Shown here: piece after piece, positions 7,968-18,096 of the stretch | How positions within the stretch are numbered: position 1 is the first letter of the stretch | How the letters are laid out: each line of letters begins with the position of its first letter | Origin: Russula earlei | Taxonomy: Eukaryota; Basidiomycota; Agaricomycetes; Russulales; Russulaceae | Assembly: GCA_025769875.1 (NCBI GenBank) | Contig: JAGFNK010000839.1 | Span: 1 to 20,419, forward strand | DNA length: 20,419 nt | Direction of reading: 5' to 3' | Notes under the pieces: model-generated | The model's input: the letters and a program-made list of their open reading frames with translations, nothing else | Databases searched by the model: none | Told to the model about the DNA's origin: nothing | Made by a program: the position numbers and the translations under genes

Positions 7968-8140
7968 TCTACTGTATGTACGACACTCTTAAGTATCTGA
8001 GAGCGTCCCTGATTATTTTGTCTGTAGTAACTATCAAATTGTTTTCACAATCACTATGTGCTAGCTACCGATTGTCTTAGATCACACTATCAATTTTGTT
8101 ATCATACACATTTCAGCAACTGATCTGAAACACTTATGTG

Positions 8141-8165
8141 GTCCGGGCCTGTGGGCCGCCCGGAC
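8141..8165. repeat. GC-rich hairpin
   Basis: Perfect 8-bp arms GTCCGGGC (8141-8148) and GCCCGGAC (8158-8165) with a nine-base loop. It lies at the abrupt change from AT-rich to GC-rich sequence, and may mark an element boundary. Confidence 0.5.
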
Positions 8166-8441
8166 AGTTTGGGCCGACGCGTCAACGCTTCGGCTACTCT
8201 TTATCTCAACATGCACCGCCAAGTGCTCAATATGACGTTGAAGACACCGAAAACTCCGGGTGCTCCTTTGAGAGATGTAAGTAATGTTTGCTATTTCACT
8301 CGGTCCGCGGACTCCTCACTTCTGGGATTGGGTCGTTCAGATGTCATGGCTGCACGCGTCTCCGTCAGATCCTTCAGTGGCGCCGTCCCGTAATACGGGA
8401 CCCGTACACCCGTAAGACCACAGGTACGGCGCACAGCCCTA

Positions 8442-9085
8442 CTCCCACCTCGACGACTCGGTTCCGTGCGATGAACAGATGACTGGTGGCAAAATGGGCC
8501 CCTTGGGCTCGAGTTGCGGCATTGGCCTGGAGCATATGTCATCCTGAAGATTCAGTACAAAACGTAGCATCTAACATTGTGTTGGCATGATGCCACGGCC
8601 GACAACCCAGGCAGCATACTAGTAACTAGGGCTCAGTTTCCGTACCCGTCGTGTGCAGTGATGTAAAATACACTTGTAACTGATTCTCATTATATCACGC
8701 GCATACGCGTATACGTCTTTGCATCTAGTGTACTTGTGACTTTAAATACAGCCCATGATCAAGTGATTAGCAGACTATGATGTGGATATTACGTTCCCGA
8801 GCCACAGCAGCGGTCCTAACGGCAGTCACGTCATGCGAATTTATGCTTACTGTATTTCATGCCTGCCTACATCCACTCGACCGCTTCATAGCCACGGTCA
8901 GGGTGGCGGCTTCTGCGACTCTCAGATCAGTGAGCACCGTTATCCGTCGTCTGCAGAGCAGAGCTGATTGATTCGACGTTTGCTTGCCGCGCCAAAAAAA
9001 GAAGGCGCCATTTCCCAACAGGGGCCGTCCTTTTCTTCCACTCTTCACGTAGGCACGTTATCGGGGCAACCATGGGGGCCTGGAT
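8442..9085. other. No gene recognised
   Basis: The short open frames here have no domain pattern, no splice-supported extension and no repeat similarity to the rest of the window. The only feature seen is the 10-bp palindrome ATACGCGTAT around 8707-8716. Confidence 0.5.
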
Positions 9086-9975
9086 GTCCCAGAATCGCCA
9101 GTCCATATCCCACTGGCACTACTTCCCTGGCGTGCGTGCAACATGATTTATCAATCTATCATGCAAACGCGCCGCAAGGATACTTACCGTGACCATGCTG
9201 GCGTTCCGCACATCCACCATGTCTAGGTGTCCACTCACGATAAGATAAGACAGAATACAGGACCGTGACAATGACAATGACCTTGGTCTAGACGTTCCAG
9301 AACCCTCCTCCCACAGCTACTTCGCTGGCGTGTCGCATGCTATTTCACAGTATCACGCTGCACGCTGACGCGCAGCAAGGCTACCACGTAGCAATCTGCA
9401 CGTCTACAACGTCTAGATGTCCGATCACAATCAATTGAGCTGAGACCGAATATGCTCGTATCAGGTCAATCAAGTGTTCCAGAATCGCCGGTCCATATCC
9501 CACTGGCACTTGTCCTACAACTACTTCCCTGGCGTGAGTGCAACATGATTTATCAATCTATCACACCGCAAGGCTACCGTGACCATCCTGGCGTTCCGCA
9601 CATCTACCATGTCTAGGTGTCAACTCACGATAAGATAAGACAGAATACAGGACCGTGACAATGACCTTGGTCTAGACGTTCCAGAACACTCCTCCCACAG
9701 CTACTTCGCTGGCGTGTCGCATGCTATTTCACATTATCACGCTGCACGCTGACGCGCAGCAAGGCTATCACGCTGGCGATCTGCACGTCTACCACGTCTA
9801 GATGTCCGATCACAATCAATTGAGCTGAGACCGAATATGCTCGTATCAGGTCAATCAAGTTCTTTGAGATGTTCCAGAATCGCCGGTCCACATCCCTCCC
9901 GACCCACACCACCTTCGCTGACGTCCACATGGTTTATCAGACTGACATGCGGATGCACCGCAAGGATACCACGCT
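9086..9975. repeat. Higher-order tandem repeat, about 390-bp A-B units in tandem
   Basis: The motif g(t)tccagaa starts a half-unit at 9086, 9294, 9475, 9678 and 9871 (spacings 208, 181, 203, 193). Half-units 1, 3 and 5 share ccagaatcgcc and are type A. Half-units 2 and 4 share the ccagaac(a/c)ctcctccc start and are type B. Both types share the order tacttc(g/c)ctggcgt, then a tttatca/tttcac block, then gc(a)aggctac, then (c/t)accatgtctag or (c/t)accacgtctag. A and B are therefore diverged copies that were later amplified as a pair. Unit 5 is degenerate and ends about 100 bp before the first exon of the next gene. Confidence 0.85.
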
Positions 9976-10079
9976 GTAATGTCGTTTCTCAACAGTCTTA
10001 AATTTCCACCGCAGGCAATTCTTAACCTAAGATCCCTCCCCACAGGTAAACGACATCCTCAGACAATATTGTCTTGAGC

Positions 10080-12821
10080 ATGATGAATTCCTTCAAAAAC
10101 ATTACGAAGGCTGTTTTACCGACCGCCCTCGACGTAGTCTCCGATTTCATTCCTGTCAACACAGTCCTCGATAATGTCCCCTTCGCAAAGGAGATCGTGG
10201 ATATCGGCATCGTAAATGAACTTACCGTAAGGCCCATTGTCGAGGAATACGTGGGACGTGCCACTTTCAGGTCAGGATTTCGCGAGTGGCTTACTGGCGC
10301 GCGGGGCTAATAGTTGTCAACTCCCAGGTTGACGAAAGTTTTCATCACAGATCCCACGCAAAACGATTTCAAAGCGACATTGTCGGGTTCCGTCGCCGAT
10401 GCAGGACCTTGTATGTGATTCGAACGGTGTTTTGATACTTGCTCCTAACAAGGTATACAGTTGATGCAGTGCTAAAATTCAACCGCGAGCTCACTGTTGA
10501 ATGGTTCGACGAGGAGTCTCGACAGTTCAAAACCTTCGGGACACTCGACATGCCAGAATTGGAGATCGGTAAGGGGTCATTCGAGTTCAACGACGTCGTC
10601 GCCATCTTCAAAGTCAACGACTGTCACCGTGGCGCCCTGGAGAAATTCGTGATGGTGAGCAGTTCGTGGTACATACGGGCCGTCGTGTTGAATGGGTTGG
10701 AAAAAGGACCTATTTACGAAGGAAAAACTTGAGTGGCGGATCTCCTGCGAAGACCTTACTGGTGAGTTCCCTGTATGTATTGTGACCTCCACACTGGGCA
10801 CTCACACCACTCAGCTACCCTGAAATCGAAAGGCATTATTGTCAAGGATATCAAGCTTCCCCCGAAGCTCGTCTCCCTCAGAGGGTGGAATAACTTAGAT
10901 AAATGCGTCGAAATCGAGTCTGTCGATCTACCCGGCAACGACACTCTCCCCGGCATTCGCGTTACGCTTGATACAAACATTACAAATGTGAGCGCCTACG
11001 TCGTTAATTTCCGACTCTCCTTTCAAGCGTATGTTGGGTAGCCTTCAGAAATTGGCATCGCTCTCGACAGCATCAGTTTCCAATATTATATTGGGAACAC
11101 CAAAATTGGTCGCGTCGTGTCGACTGGTTCATTCGCCCTGAACTCCTGGCCGTCAACAAAGTCACAATTGAGACTGACTGACCACCTCACTTCCGATATC
11201 TCAACTGTCTTTTGTGCCGTCCAAGGTTTAGGTGAGACTGACTGACCAGTGACCACCTCACTTCCGATATCTCAACTGTCTTTTGTGCCGTCTAAGGTTC
11301 ATCTGAGACTGCCTATATTCTCGGCGAGAGTGCCGGACGTCAAGACGTATGTGGACTGCACGATGGGTTACCATTCGATTCTAATTATGCAATTCAGATC
11401 CAATGGCTAAACAACGCGATCAAGAAACTCAAAGTTGAGAAGATTGAGGTCCCACGCGTAGAGACCTTGCTTAAATCTGTCAGCCTGAAACTCCCACGCA
11501 ATGTAACGCAGACCAAACGTGGTGATGCTTTTTTCGCCCTCAAGAACCCTTTCACTGCTCCTGTCCAACTTGTCAAGCTTACCAACACGACTGTCACGTG
11601 TGGGAAGTGGGACGTTGGTACTGTTGATTGTGACCTCTCATCTGAGCCGCTGGACGTCGATGACTCTTCGCGAGCGCTGCCATTCGCATTCAACTTGGAA
11701 GAACCGCTAAAGATCATTGAGCTGCTGCGCTCCAGCGCAGAGACTAATGGTGTCGATTTAGGGCCCCTTGACGATCTTCTCACGATGGCAGAATCATATT
11801 ATAATTCTAGCGCACCGCGGAATGATATTGCACGGATCCAGGCCGACGTGCCCGCGAAGGTGCCTACCTTCGCGAGGTAGGGTGTCCCTTTCAGTACTCA
11901 CACAAAGCTCACACAATTCACTCAGCGGAAAGCAATTCGACATAACAGGAGCCATCCTCAAATCTCTCGAAAACCTAAAGGTGACGCTACGCATTAACAG
12001 TCAGTTGATGGTCGATAATCGTAAGCTCTCATCTTCAATGTCGATGCAGGAAGTAATCTAGTACAGATTGTGCAAATCTAGTATTCACACAGCCCGACGT
12101 ACCCGCTGCTATTGTGAGTTGGCTATGCATGTCGAGTTTCATCTGATTCACATAAGGTAGAGGGACGGCACTGCACTCTACTTGATTGGTGCCATTGCTC
12201 CTCCCATTGTACAAACCCTTGTGGAAAAGGCGGATTTCCGTATTAAAGAAGCCACCATTACGTGCGTCCCCACGTTCCACAGAGAACTCGTTGGTTTAGT
12301 GTATTAGGAACCAACGGGACGACAAATTCGATCTGGAGTTGAACGCATCTCTAACCAAGACCGGAGATTTGGATGCTGAGATTGAATTCAAAAATGGAGT
12401 CATGTTAGTGCTATGCCAATGCCTTTCTTACCCTTCTTATATCTCACTCTGTCTAGCGTCACCTGGGAGGGACATGACGTTGCTGAAATCACAAGTCTGT
12501 CTAAAAGTATGTGCTTTCTTGGTTCCATTGATGTACATATTGATAGGTGCCAGTCACTGCCGTCGCCTATGACGGATGTCCTAACTATCAAGCCGAGAAC
12601 GCCCGCGTCAAGATCATCGACCGAGGACGGTGAGTCGGCATTCACTTTTCTCAGATAATCACGCTTACAGTATTCTATGAAGATTCCCCACGGATGAAAC
12701 GCTACGCAAGGGTATTGAGTGTACATTCCATACCAAAACTCTTCGGGTTTCAGCTCTTGGCACAACTTTCGATGGCGTTTCCTTCAGCAAGGTCGTCACG
12801 TGGAAGGCCACTGTGATGTGA
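10080..12821 (+). CDS. DUF3712/LEA-like fungal protein, 15 exons, 670 aa
   Basis: The exons I derived are 10080-10270, 10328-10410, 10461-10654, 10707-10761, 10815-10987, 11042-11225, 11297-11346, 11398-11876, 11926-12020, 12067-12113, 12161-12261, 12308-12403, 12457-12506, 12554-12629 and 12683-12821. All introns are GT-AG, 43-71 nt, and the spliced 2013 nt stay in one frame. The product has successive LEA-like DUF3712 beta-domains: LTKVFITDPTQNDF with LTVEWF; LPGNDTLPGIRVTLDTNITN; NPFTAPVQLVKLTNT; NGVDLGPLDDL; QFDITGAILKSLENLKV; LYLIGAIAPPIVQTLVEKA; FDLELNASLTKTGDLDAEI; VSALGTTFDGVSFSKVV. Relatives are usually membrane-anchored fungal proteins of unknown role, sometimes named pre-rRNA processing proteins. 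Here the usual N-terminal transmembrane segment is not seen, and the start (ATG 10080 or 10083) is uncertain. The C-terminus stops early: just past the TGA another frame reads MISNFQLLEEQRM, like the expected continuation, so a small frameshift has trimmed the end. Confidence 0.8.
11169..11311 (+). repeat. Tandem duplication inside an exon, coinciding with an intron
   Basis: TGAGACTG occurs at 11169, 11233 and 11304. The two segments it delimits (11169-11232 and 11233-11303) are near copies, the second with an extra seven bases (cagtgac). Each ends in AAGGTT. The AG of the first copy and the AG of the second, each followed by GT, are exactly the exon-intron and intron-exon junctions of intron 11226-11296. 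Confidence 0.9.
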
Positions 12822-13263
12822 TGATCAGCAACTTCCAGCTTCTCGAAGAGCAAAGAATGTAGGATATACGCAGGGCGCTGAGCGACAGTATATGAGGCAA
12901 TGTTGAAGTGGCATGTGTTTGGGAACTACAGGACTCGGACGGGTCATGACATGGTCGTGATCGTAGGTTGTATGTACACACCACAGTGAGGGTAGATTGA
13001 ATGGAACACTTCCATCACCCCTACACATTGATAAGGAAACTGATCTGTGAGCATGAACTAACTTCAATGGAGATACTTGGTTCTGTGCTTGGACTCGTGC
13101 AGGCAGGTGCCTGCCAAGTTGCCTTGCCAGCTGAATGAGGGCAACAAATACTTGTAACTGTCCTCGGTTTTATTACTACTGTATATTCAAGAACATCTCT
13201 CACTCTCACATCTCATCATGCCAAAAACAATTACTTACTACCATTACTTACTACTTCCTCTCC
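12822..13263. other. No gene recognised
   Basis: Apart from the first 40 bases, which hold the frame-shifted tail of the DUF3712 gene (MISNFQLLEEQRM to a stop near 12860), I see no domain, repeat or splice-supported frame. The T/C-rich stretch 13190-13215 could be promoter sequence of the pseudogene that follows. Confidence 0.45.
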
Positions 13264-13775
13264 GACTCCACTCTGTTCCACAAGGGGTACGATCACCGTG
13301 ACTCCAGGGAGTTCCTTGTCATCGACACGTCAACTTCACGAACGCTACTCTCGACGAGTTGAAACAGCTCTCTCAGGCCTGGGAACCCGCTTCCTTTGGC
13401 GTGAACGAGGCCGTGTGCAGTGAGTGAGAATCACCGTAAGGCCGGTCGTGTACGGTTCGCATACAATCTGGCAGAGTTGAAGTCGTTACTCAGGTAAGGA
13501 ATCGTTGTTCAAGCTTCACGTCGATACTCTGCGCAGCGCAATGGTATTTGGGTCGTGTTTCCAACGTCACATGAGGGTGGAGCTCTGCTGCTCCGCCCGC
13601 ACCGTCGCTGACATACAACCCATATTCCGATGACGATGGTCCTTATTTATGCGGAAGAACGCAGTAGCCAGGTATTAGTCCTGGCCACAGGCAATGCCTT
13701 CCGTGAAGCCTTTGAGAGTGTTTTTTGAGAACCCAGAGCTACTGACACACTCGGATTGAACACTTCGGAGACGAC
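13264..13775 (+). pseudogene. 2OG-Fe(II) oxygenase-like pseudogene
   Basis: Pieces of a basidiomycete 2OG-Fe(II) dioxygenase-like protein appear in the right order in different frames: VNFTNATLDELKQLSQAWEP with ASFGVNEAV (13330-13415), HRKAGRVRFAYNLAELKSLL (13430-13492), FKLHVDTLRSAMVFGS (13508-13554, with the HxD iron-binding pair), VVFPTSHEGGALLLRP (13552-13600), SLTYNPYSDDDGP (13606-13645) and NAFREAFESVF (13692-13725). At least three frameshifts separate them, one of them at a run of six T (13721-13726). About 40 residues between GGALLLR and SLTYN are gone, which would remove the second iron-ligand His. It is a dead gene. The family call is from remembered conservation, not a search. Confidence 0.65.
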
Positions 13776-14026
13776 CTCGTGCATGTCGACGGCGCCGTGA
13801 AGGGAGGAACGCGATCGTGTGCCGCAGCGTCTGTGCACTCGGATTTGAGCCGTGCTGTACATGTTCTGTGCGTGAGTTGAAGTCGCCGTGGATCGATTTG
13901 CGTAAAGGTGGTTTCATGGACAACGTCGAGAGTTGGCAACGCTCGCGTCGCGGAAGTGGTTAGTAACACGTGATCATTCCGTATCAAGGTCACTGGCTCG
14001 ACGGCCTGTGTGTGTGTTTGACGACA

Positions 14027-14752
14027 ATGATTCGGTTCATCCTGGTTCAGGTGATACCTACCCATTGAACTATTCATTCTTACCGAATCTCTCACCCCAC
14101 CAGAATCGCCAAGGCAAGACGCGCTTGTCAAAGTGGTATGTTCCGTACGACGATGAAGAGAAGGTGCGTTCCCTTGCGTTACTATAAATATCCATTCCAA
14201 TCCTTGAAACACAGCTCCGTCTCCGTGGCGAGGTACATCGAGTAGTCGCTGCGCGCGACCAGAAATATCAATCCAATTTCGTTGAGGTTTGCAGATCCCG
14301 CTATCATTCTCTTTACTCTGGCCTTGGTCAACTGTCTTTGACTCGCCCAGTTCCGGAATTACAAAATCATATATCGTCGCTATGCTGGCCTCTTCTTCTG
14401 CGTTTGTGTTGATGCGAATGACAACGAACTTGCATATTTGGAAGCCATCCACCTCTTTGTCGAGATACTTGGTACGTCTGACCGGTTTAATCTACCTACG
14501 TGCGCAGAGATTCGCTCACGTAGTACCCACTGAATAGATTCCTTCTTTGACAATGTCTGTGAGCTAGACCTTGTGTTCAATTTCTATAAGGTAGACCCTC
14601 TTTGACTTTCTGAAGATTTCTACTAACGCTTATCCCGTTACATTTATCAGGTCTATGCCATCTTGGATGAAATATTCCTGGCAGGAGAGATTGAAGAAAC
14701 AAGCAAAGACGTGGTGCTTTCCAGGTTGGAGACTCTGGAGAAACTGGAGTGA
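14027..14752 (+). CDS. APS2: AP-2 clathrin adaptor complex sigma subunit
   Basis: Six exons: 14027-14050, 14104-14163, 14215-14286, 14351-14471, 14538-14590 and 14651-14752. Together they give 432 nt and a 143-residue protein, against about 142 in animals. Introns are 51-66 nt, all GT-AG; the last has a TACTAAC branch site near 14620. The protein starts [20 protein letters not shown] and includes [58 protein letters not shown] and [11 protein letters not shown]. This is the small longin-fold chain that, with alpha, beta and mu chains, forms AP-2. AP-2 links PIP2-rich plasma membrane and cargo dileucine signals to clathrin in endocytosis. The gene is intact and presumably single-copy. A short decayed copy of its exon 2/intron 2 lies at 6988-7063. 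Confidence 0.97.
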
Positions 14753-15714
14753 CATCATTTCGGTCGCCTCGCGTTCTGCTCCCACTTGTCGCGATGAAGG
14801 TCCTATTTTCTGTGACCAGTAAGTGCCGCGTCGTCGCCGCAGGACGTCTGTCGCTCACCTAGCGCGGACACTAAATGCTGGTGTCGTCAAGCCATAGATT
14901 CACTGGATACTTACTTACGTGTATCATCTATTTTGAGCTCTCGATCGGGGTTACCCAGGGGAAAAGCGAGAATAGGAAATAGTAGCACCTAGCACCTCTT
15001 ACTCTATCATAGCCTTGCCTGGGCCCCTCATCCTTCTCACACGGCCCGTCAGGCACTAGTCTGAAGTCGAGTACTCTTCACGTCGTTGTTTGTAGTGACC
15101 AGCCCTCGAGTCGGCGCCTCACTAGAAGACGTACTGGCGTCCCATGCCAGCGCGTCCGGCCGCACCGATCGTCGAAATATTCAACCAATATGCGCTGAAG
15201 TCGATGTGAGACTGAAGGATGACCTGTGACGTGAACGTAATGTTCACCGTCGACTCAGGCTGGGTAGTTGGGGATACGCGGCGTCCGCGCTATAAGGACT
15301 TGATCCCTGCAACGCAACAGCCATGATGTGATGACAGCAAAGCGACGTCCTCGTGGTGGAAAATCGACATTCACTCATTTTCCTTGGACCTGACTTGACT
15401 CAACTCCTTACCATAGCCGTGCACGTGCAGTGCGAGTCACCGTCCCAAGCTTACTGTGGTCTGGCATCTCGGCCACGCGGACTCCTCCCTCATTGTAGGC
15501 TCCGGACACCATAATAACAACGAGGCACTAACCCCAAAGCCTATTTTCACCTGTCATCGCTCACTGGCATCAGTGGGTAATACAAAAGTCGTGATATTTG
15601 GCTGCAGGAACTCGGGTCGGCGCTCGTCATCCCCTTTTCAACGTGAGTTTTCTTCCTAGAGTGTTCTTTCCCTTTCTCATGCGCTCTCAGTTGGACGGAC
15701 ATGCGATTCGATCC
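14753..15714. other. Intergenic: AP-2 sigma 3' region and F-box gene 5' region
   Basis: No coding pattern is seen. A possible 5' untranslated intron of the F-box gene runs from GTGAGT near 15649 to CTCTCAG at about 15690. If used, it removes the ATG at 15679 and leaves 15715 as the first start. No tRNA or repeat was recognised. Confidence 0.5.
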
Positions 15715-16900
15715 ATGACGCTTCCCCCGAGGGTGTGCTCGTTCATCGCGGAGCATGTTGAAACGCCCCCCGATTTACGCGCGCTTTGCCTGGTCTCAAA
15801 AAGGTTCCGGACGGCTGCTGAGCGTGTGCTTTATCGGACGTTGGACATGCGGGAGACTGCCAATACAATCGTGCTCTGCGGGGTCTTGGCTGACCAACCC
15901 AGACTATCGCGATTGGTCACAGCCCTCGCAATACATCTAAACGAATACGAAGAACAGCAAGGTGACGATGAGGGCGATCTCCAGGAACAACAGTCGCCAT
16001 TCCACTACTGGACTTCACTCTCCACGGCGCTGCGGAACACCACCCGTCTACGGTCGCTCCGCATCTACTTGAATAGTGGGACTCCGATTAACAACGCATG
16101 GATACTGAACAATTGCAGTTTTCAGCTCCACACTTTTCACTGTGACCTCGCATGGGATAGCCATCTCGTATACTTCCTCTCGACGCAACGTGAGCTCACT
16201 GACCTGCACATCTCCGATTTCGACGACGACGTCCCAGCCAATATATCTTTAAGCACTCGTTCTCTTAAACAAGCATACACCCTTCCCGGCCTCTCCATCC
16301 TTGATTGTACCTTTACCGAAGCTGCGGGTGTTCTCGTCCCGGGTCGCCCTGTCACGCACGTCAAGACGTGTCTCTCAAGCCCGAACCACGAAACCCGACG
16401 TGTCGAGCTCGCCCTACTCCTCGCGGATTTGCGGCTGTCGACGCAACCCATATATTCCCTGACTGTGGCAGACGAATCATACAGCGCGAGCTTCTCTTTG
16501 GAACTGTTATCGTCGGTCATCAAGGCGTTCGGGCCCACGCCACAGCTGAGGTACGTGGGTCCCCTGGCGTTACCTGTTGATGGGAGTGAGGTGAGTGACG
16601 CGCATTCGGCTGTGCCTGACTGCTAACCGTTTTGTTCCTCCCTAGCGGCTCGTATTTTACGGAGATCTCGCGCGCCTGCGAGGGCTCAGGAGCGTGGAAC
16701 TAGACGTTTCTGAATGGGAACCGCCACCTGTGTCATTTGCGGCACTGCGAGGGCTCGCCCGCGAACTTCACCTATTCGTCCCGTCCGTCATTACACTCGT
16801 GTTCGTGAGGGACCTTGAGCCAGCGGTCCTACGGGCTGTGGATGGGCTATGGCGCTTGACTGGGGATGTCAATGTGGATACAATGTGGAGAACTGTATGA
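15715..16900 (+). CDS. F-box protein with leucine-rich C-terminal part
   Basis: Exons are 15715-16590 and 16646-16900, joined by a 55-nt intron with a GCTAAC branch site; the product has 376 residues. The N-terminus MTLPPRVCSFIAEHVETPPD followed by LRALCLVSKRFRTAAERVLY is a typical basidiomycete F-box, which would bind Skp1 in an SCF ubiquitin ligase. The rest has irregular leucine-rich segments (LRSLRIYL, LTDLHISDF, LSILDCTF, LRGLRSVELDV) that probably hold the substrate. Such genes are numerous and fast-evolving in mushrooms, so the target cannot be guessed. An in-frame ATG at 15679 would add 12 residues; I prefer 15715 because the F-box starts there and a 5' intron may remove the earlier one. 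Confidence 0.8.
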
Positions 16901-17721
16901 AATCACACCACTTTTCCTCGTATGCACGCGGTGCCGAGGGGGGGGGAGCGAAATCATCCCGTTTTTACCGTCTTAATGGGCCCCGTGATTCCGTTCGATA
17001 CACCAATACATCACTTATCAGAGCGCCGGATGCTGGTCTTTGGACAAACCCTGTAACATTGGCCCTGGATAAGTCTATATATATATATGCCCTTGAGCGC
17101 GCAGCAGCGCTTATCTCATGGTACTCTCGTTTAATGACTCTCGAATGCTCGACTCAAGGCGTGCCTACTAGTACAGGTCGTGGTGCCAGGCAAGGGTACG
17201 GGACAACTTCGTCCTGCCCGCTACGTGATTGCCGTTTCGAGTTGCTCGAGCGTGCGGTGAATACAGTAATTAGTGAAGATGAAGAAAAAGCCGCGACCGG
17301 TTCTGAGGGTATCTCGGCCGAGCAGGCAGTCTTGCCGACTCACCCGCCGGGCATCTCCATTTAGATGGACGGCTCGAGCTTGTTCTGGCCGCACCAAGTA
17401 AGGTGAAAACCTGTTGTTTCTACCGATCAGTCGGTGAAACCGAGCTTCGCGGTGTGCGGCGATGCGGCGAAGGAGCGGCCATCCGACAGTTGCAGGAGGA
17501 GGCTACTAAACGGACGGACGGCCTCGATTAGAGAGTTCCGAGTTCCGAGTACACGCCGTAAACCCCCCTGTTTTGTGGCCACGTGACGTCGCAAGCAAGT
17601 GTGGATGGTCAAGCTTTTTGCCATTTGCCATCTTTCACTTCTTACCAATGTGCTTCCGCTCTTGAGCGCTTGTCCACCCTCCAGCTTCACCCATCATTAC
17701 GTCCTTTAGACGCCTGCCGTC
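16901..17721. other. No gene recognised; short TA microsatellite
   Basis: A 171-codon plus-strand frame crosses 16849-17364 but starts inside the F-box exon in another frame and has no family pattern or intron support, so I do not call it. A (TA)n tract of 13 bases lies at 17076-17088. The C/T-rich stretch 17625-17700 could be the promoter of the next gene. Confidence 0.45.
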
Positions 17722-18096
17722 ATGGATCCTTCCAACGACACTCCTAGTAAGTACAGAACTTTCCAGAGATGGGGGTTTCGGATATCGATGGTGATCACGC
17801 TTCGTTCTTCTCTAATCAGCCCAATTCGACCAACTGAAGCAGATGAACCATACCACACTCCGATCGAAGGTGTTCGACTTTACGGAAACATGTCAAGGTT
17901 CACTCCTGCGCCTTTCTGACTGGAATGCACTTTCCGGTGTCTCTCATCTCTCTGTTGTAAACTGACCTTCCAGAAATTCAAAAGACGACTTGTCCCTCTT
18001 CTCCCCAATGCGGCACAGATCTATTTCACCAGGACCGGCATCACGGCGTTGGGGCAATACCCACGGCTGTTTGCCCCTGCAAATGTTCTCGAATGA
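17722..18096 (+). pseudogene. Unrecognised helical protein gene, probably broken
   Basis: ATG at 17722 opens MDPSNDTP. A 73-nt intron (17747-17819, GTAAGT...CTAATCAG) joins it to TQFDQLKQMNHTTLRSKV, then FDFTETCQGSLLRLSDWNAL in one frame (17820-17936). The next sequence, 17974-18096, reads KFKRRLVPLLPNAAQIYF, then TRTGITALGQYPRLFAPANVLE and a stop. This looks like the natural continuation but is one base out of frame with exon 2, and the apparent intron between them (17937-17973) is only 37 nt. A small deletion around that intron is likely. A longer frame beyond 18096 exists only in the non-matching phase. A minus-strand frame at 18021-18203 overlaps and cannot be wholly excluded. Function unknown. 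Confidence 0.4.

Larger units (their letters stand above)
7064..8441 (-). mobile_element. hAT-type DNA transposon remnant
   Basis: The left end TAGGGCTGTTCACTGTAC (7064) resembles hAT terminal inverted repeats. Its reverse complement with three changes lies at 8424-8441 (TAGGGCTGTGCGCCGTAC on the minus strand). Two of the changes are CpG transitions. A subterminal palindrome also recurs: CTGTATTACAG at 7081-7091 on the left, and TCCCGTAATACGGGA at 8386-8400 on the right. A hAT transposase C-terminus lies inside in the expected orientation. Against one simple element, the flanking 8-mers (ATAAATAT and CTCCCACC) do not match, and the base composition changes sharply near 8135. Two related elements joined by rearrangement is an alternative. 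Confidence 0.5.

Noticed and set aside
9086..9975. CRISPR-like array
   Set aside because: Repeats are 180-208 bp and directly adjoining with no unique spacers of constant size; the host is a eukaryote.
13739..14452. 237-codon minus-strand frame across the AP-2 sigma gene
   Set aside because: Antisense shadow of a gene whose six-exon structure and protein are unambiguous.
14577..14858. 93-codon minus-strand frame
   Set aside because: Overlaps the last AP-2 sigma exon on the opposite strand and shows no domain.
16137..16538. 133-codon minus-strand frame
   Set aside because: Antisense to the F-box gene exon; Ser/Arg-rich composition typical of a shadow frame.
17076..17088. TA repeat as a promoter TATA element
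   Set aside because: A simple microsatellite with no start codon or gene in a suitable place downstream.
16849..17364. 171-codon plus-strand frame after the F-box gene
   Set aside because: Starts inside the F-box exon in another frame; no homology pattern, splice support or consistent composition.
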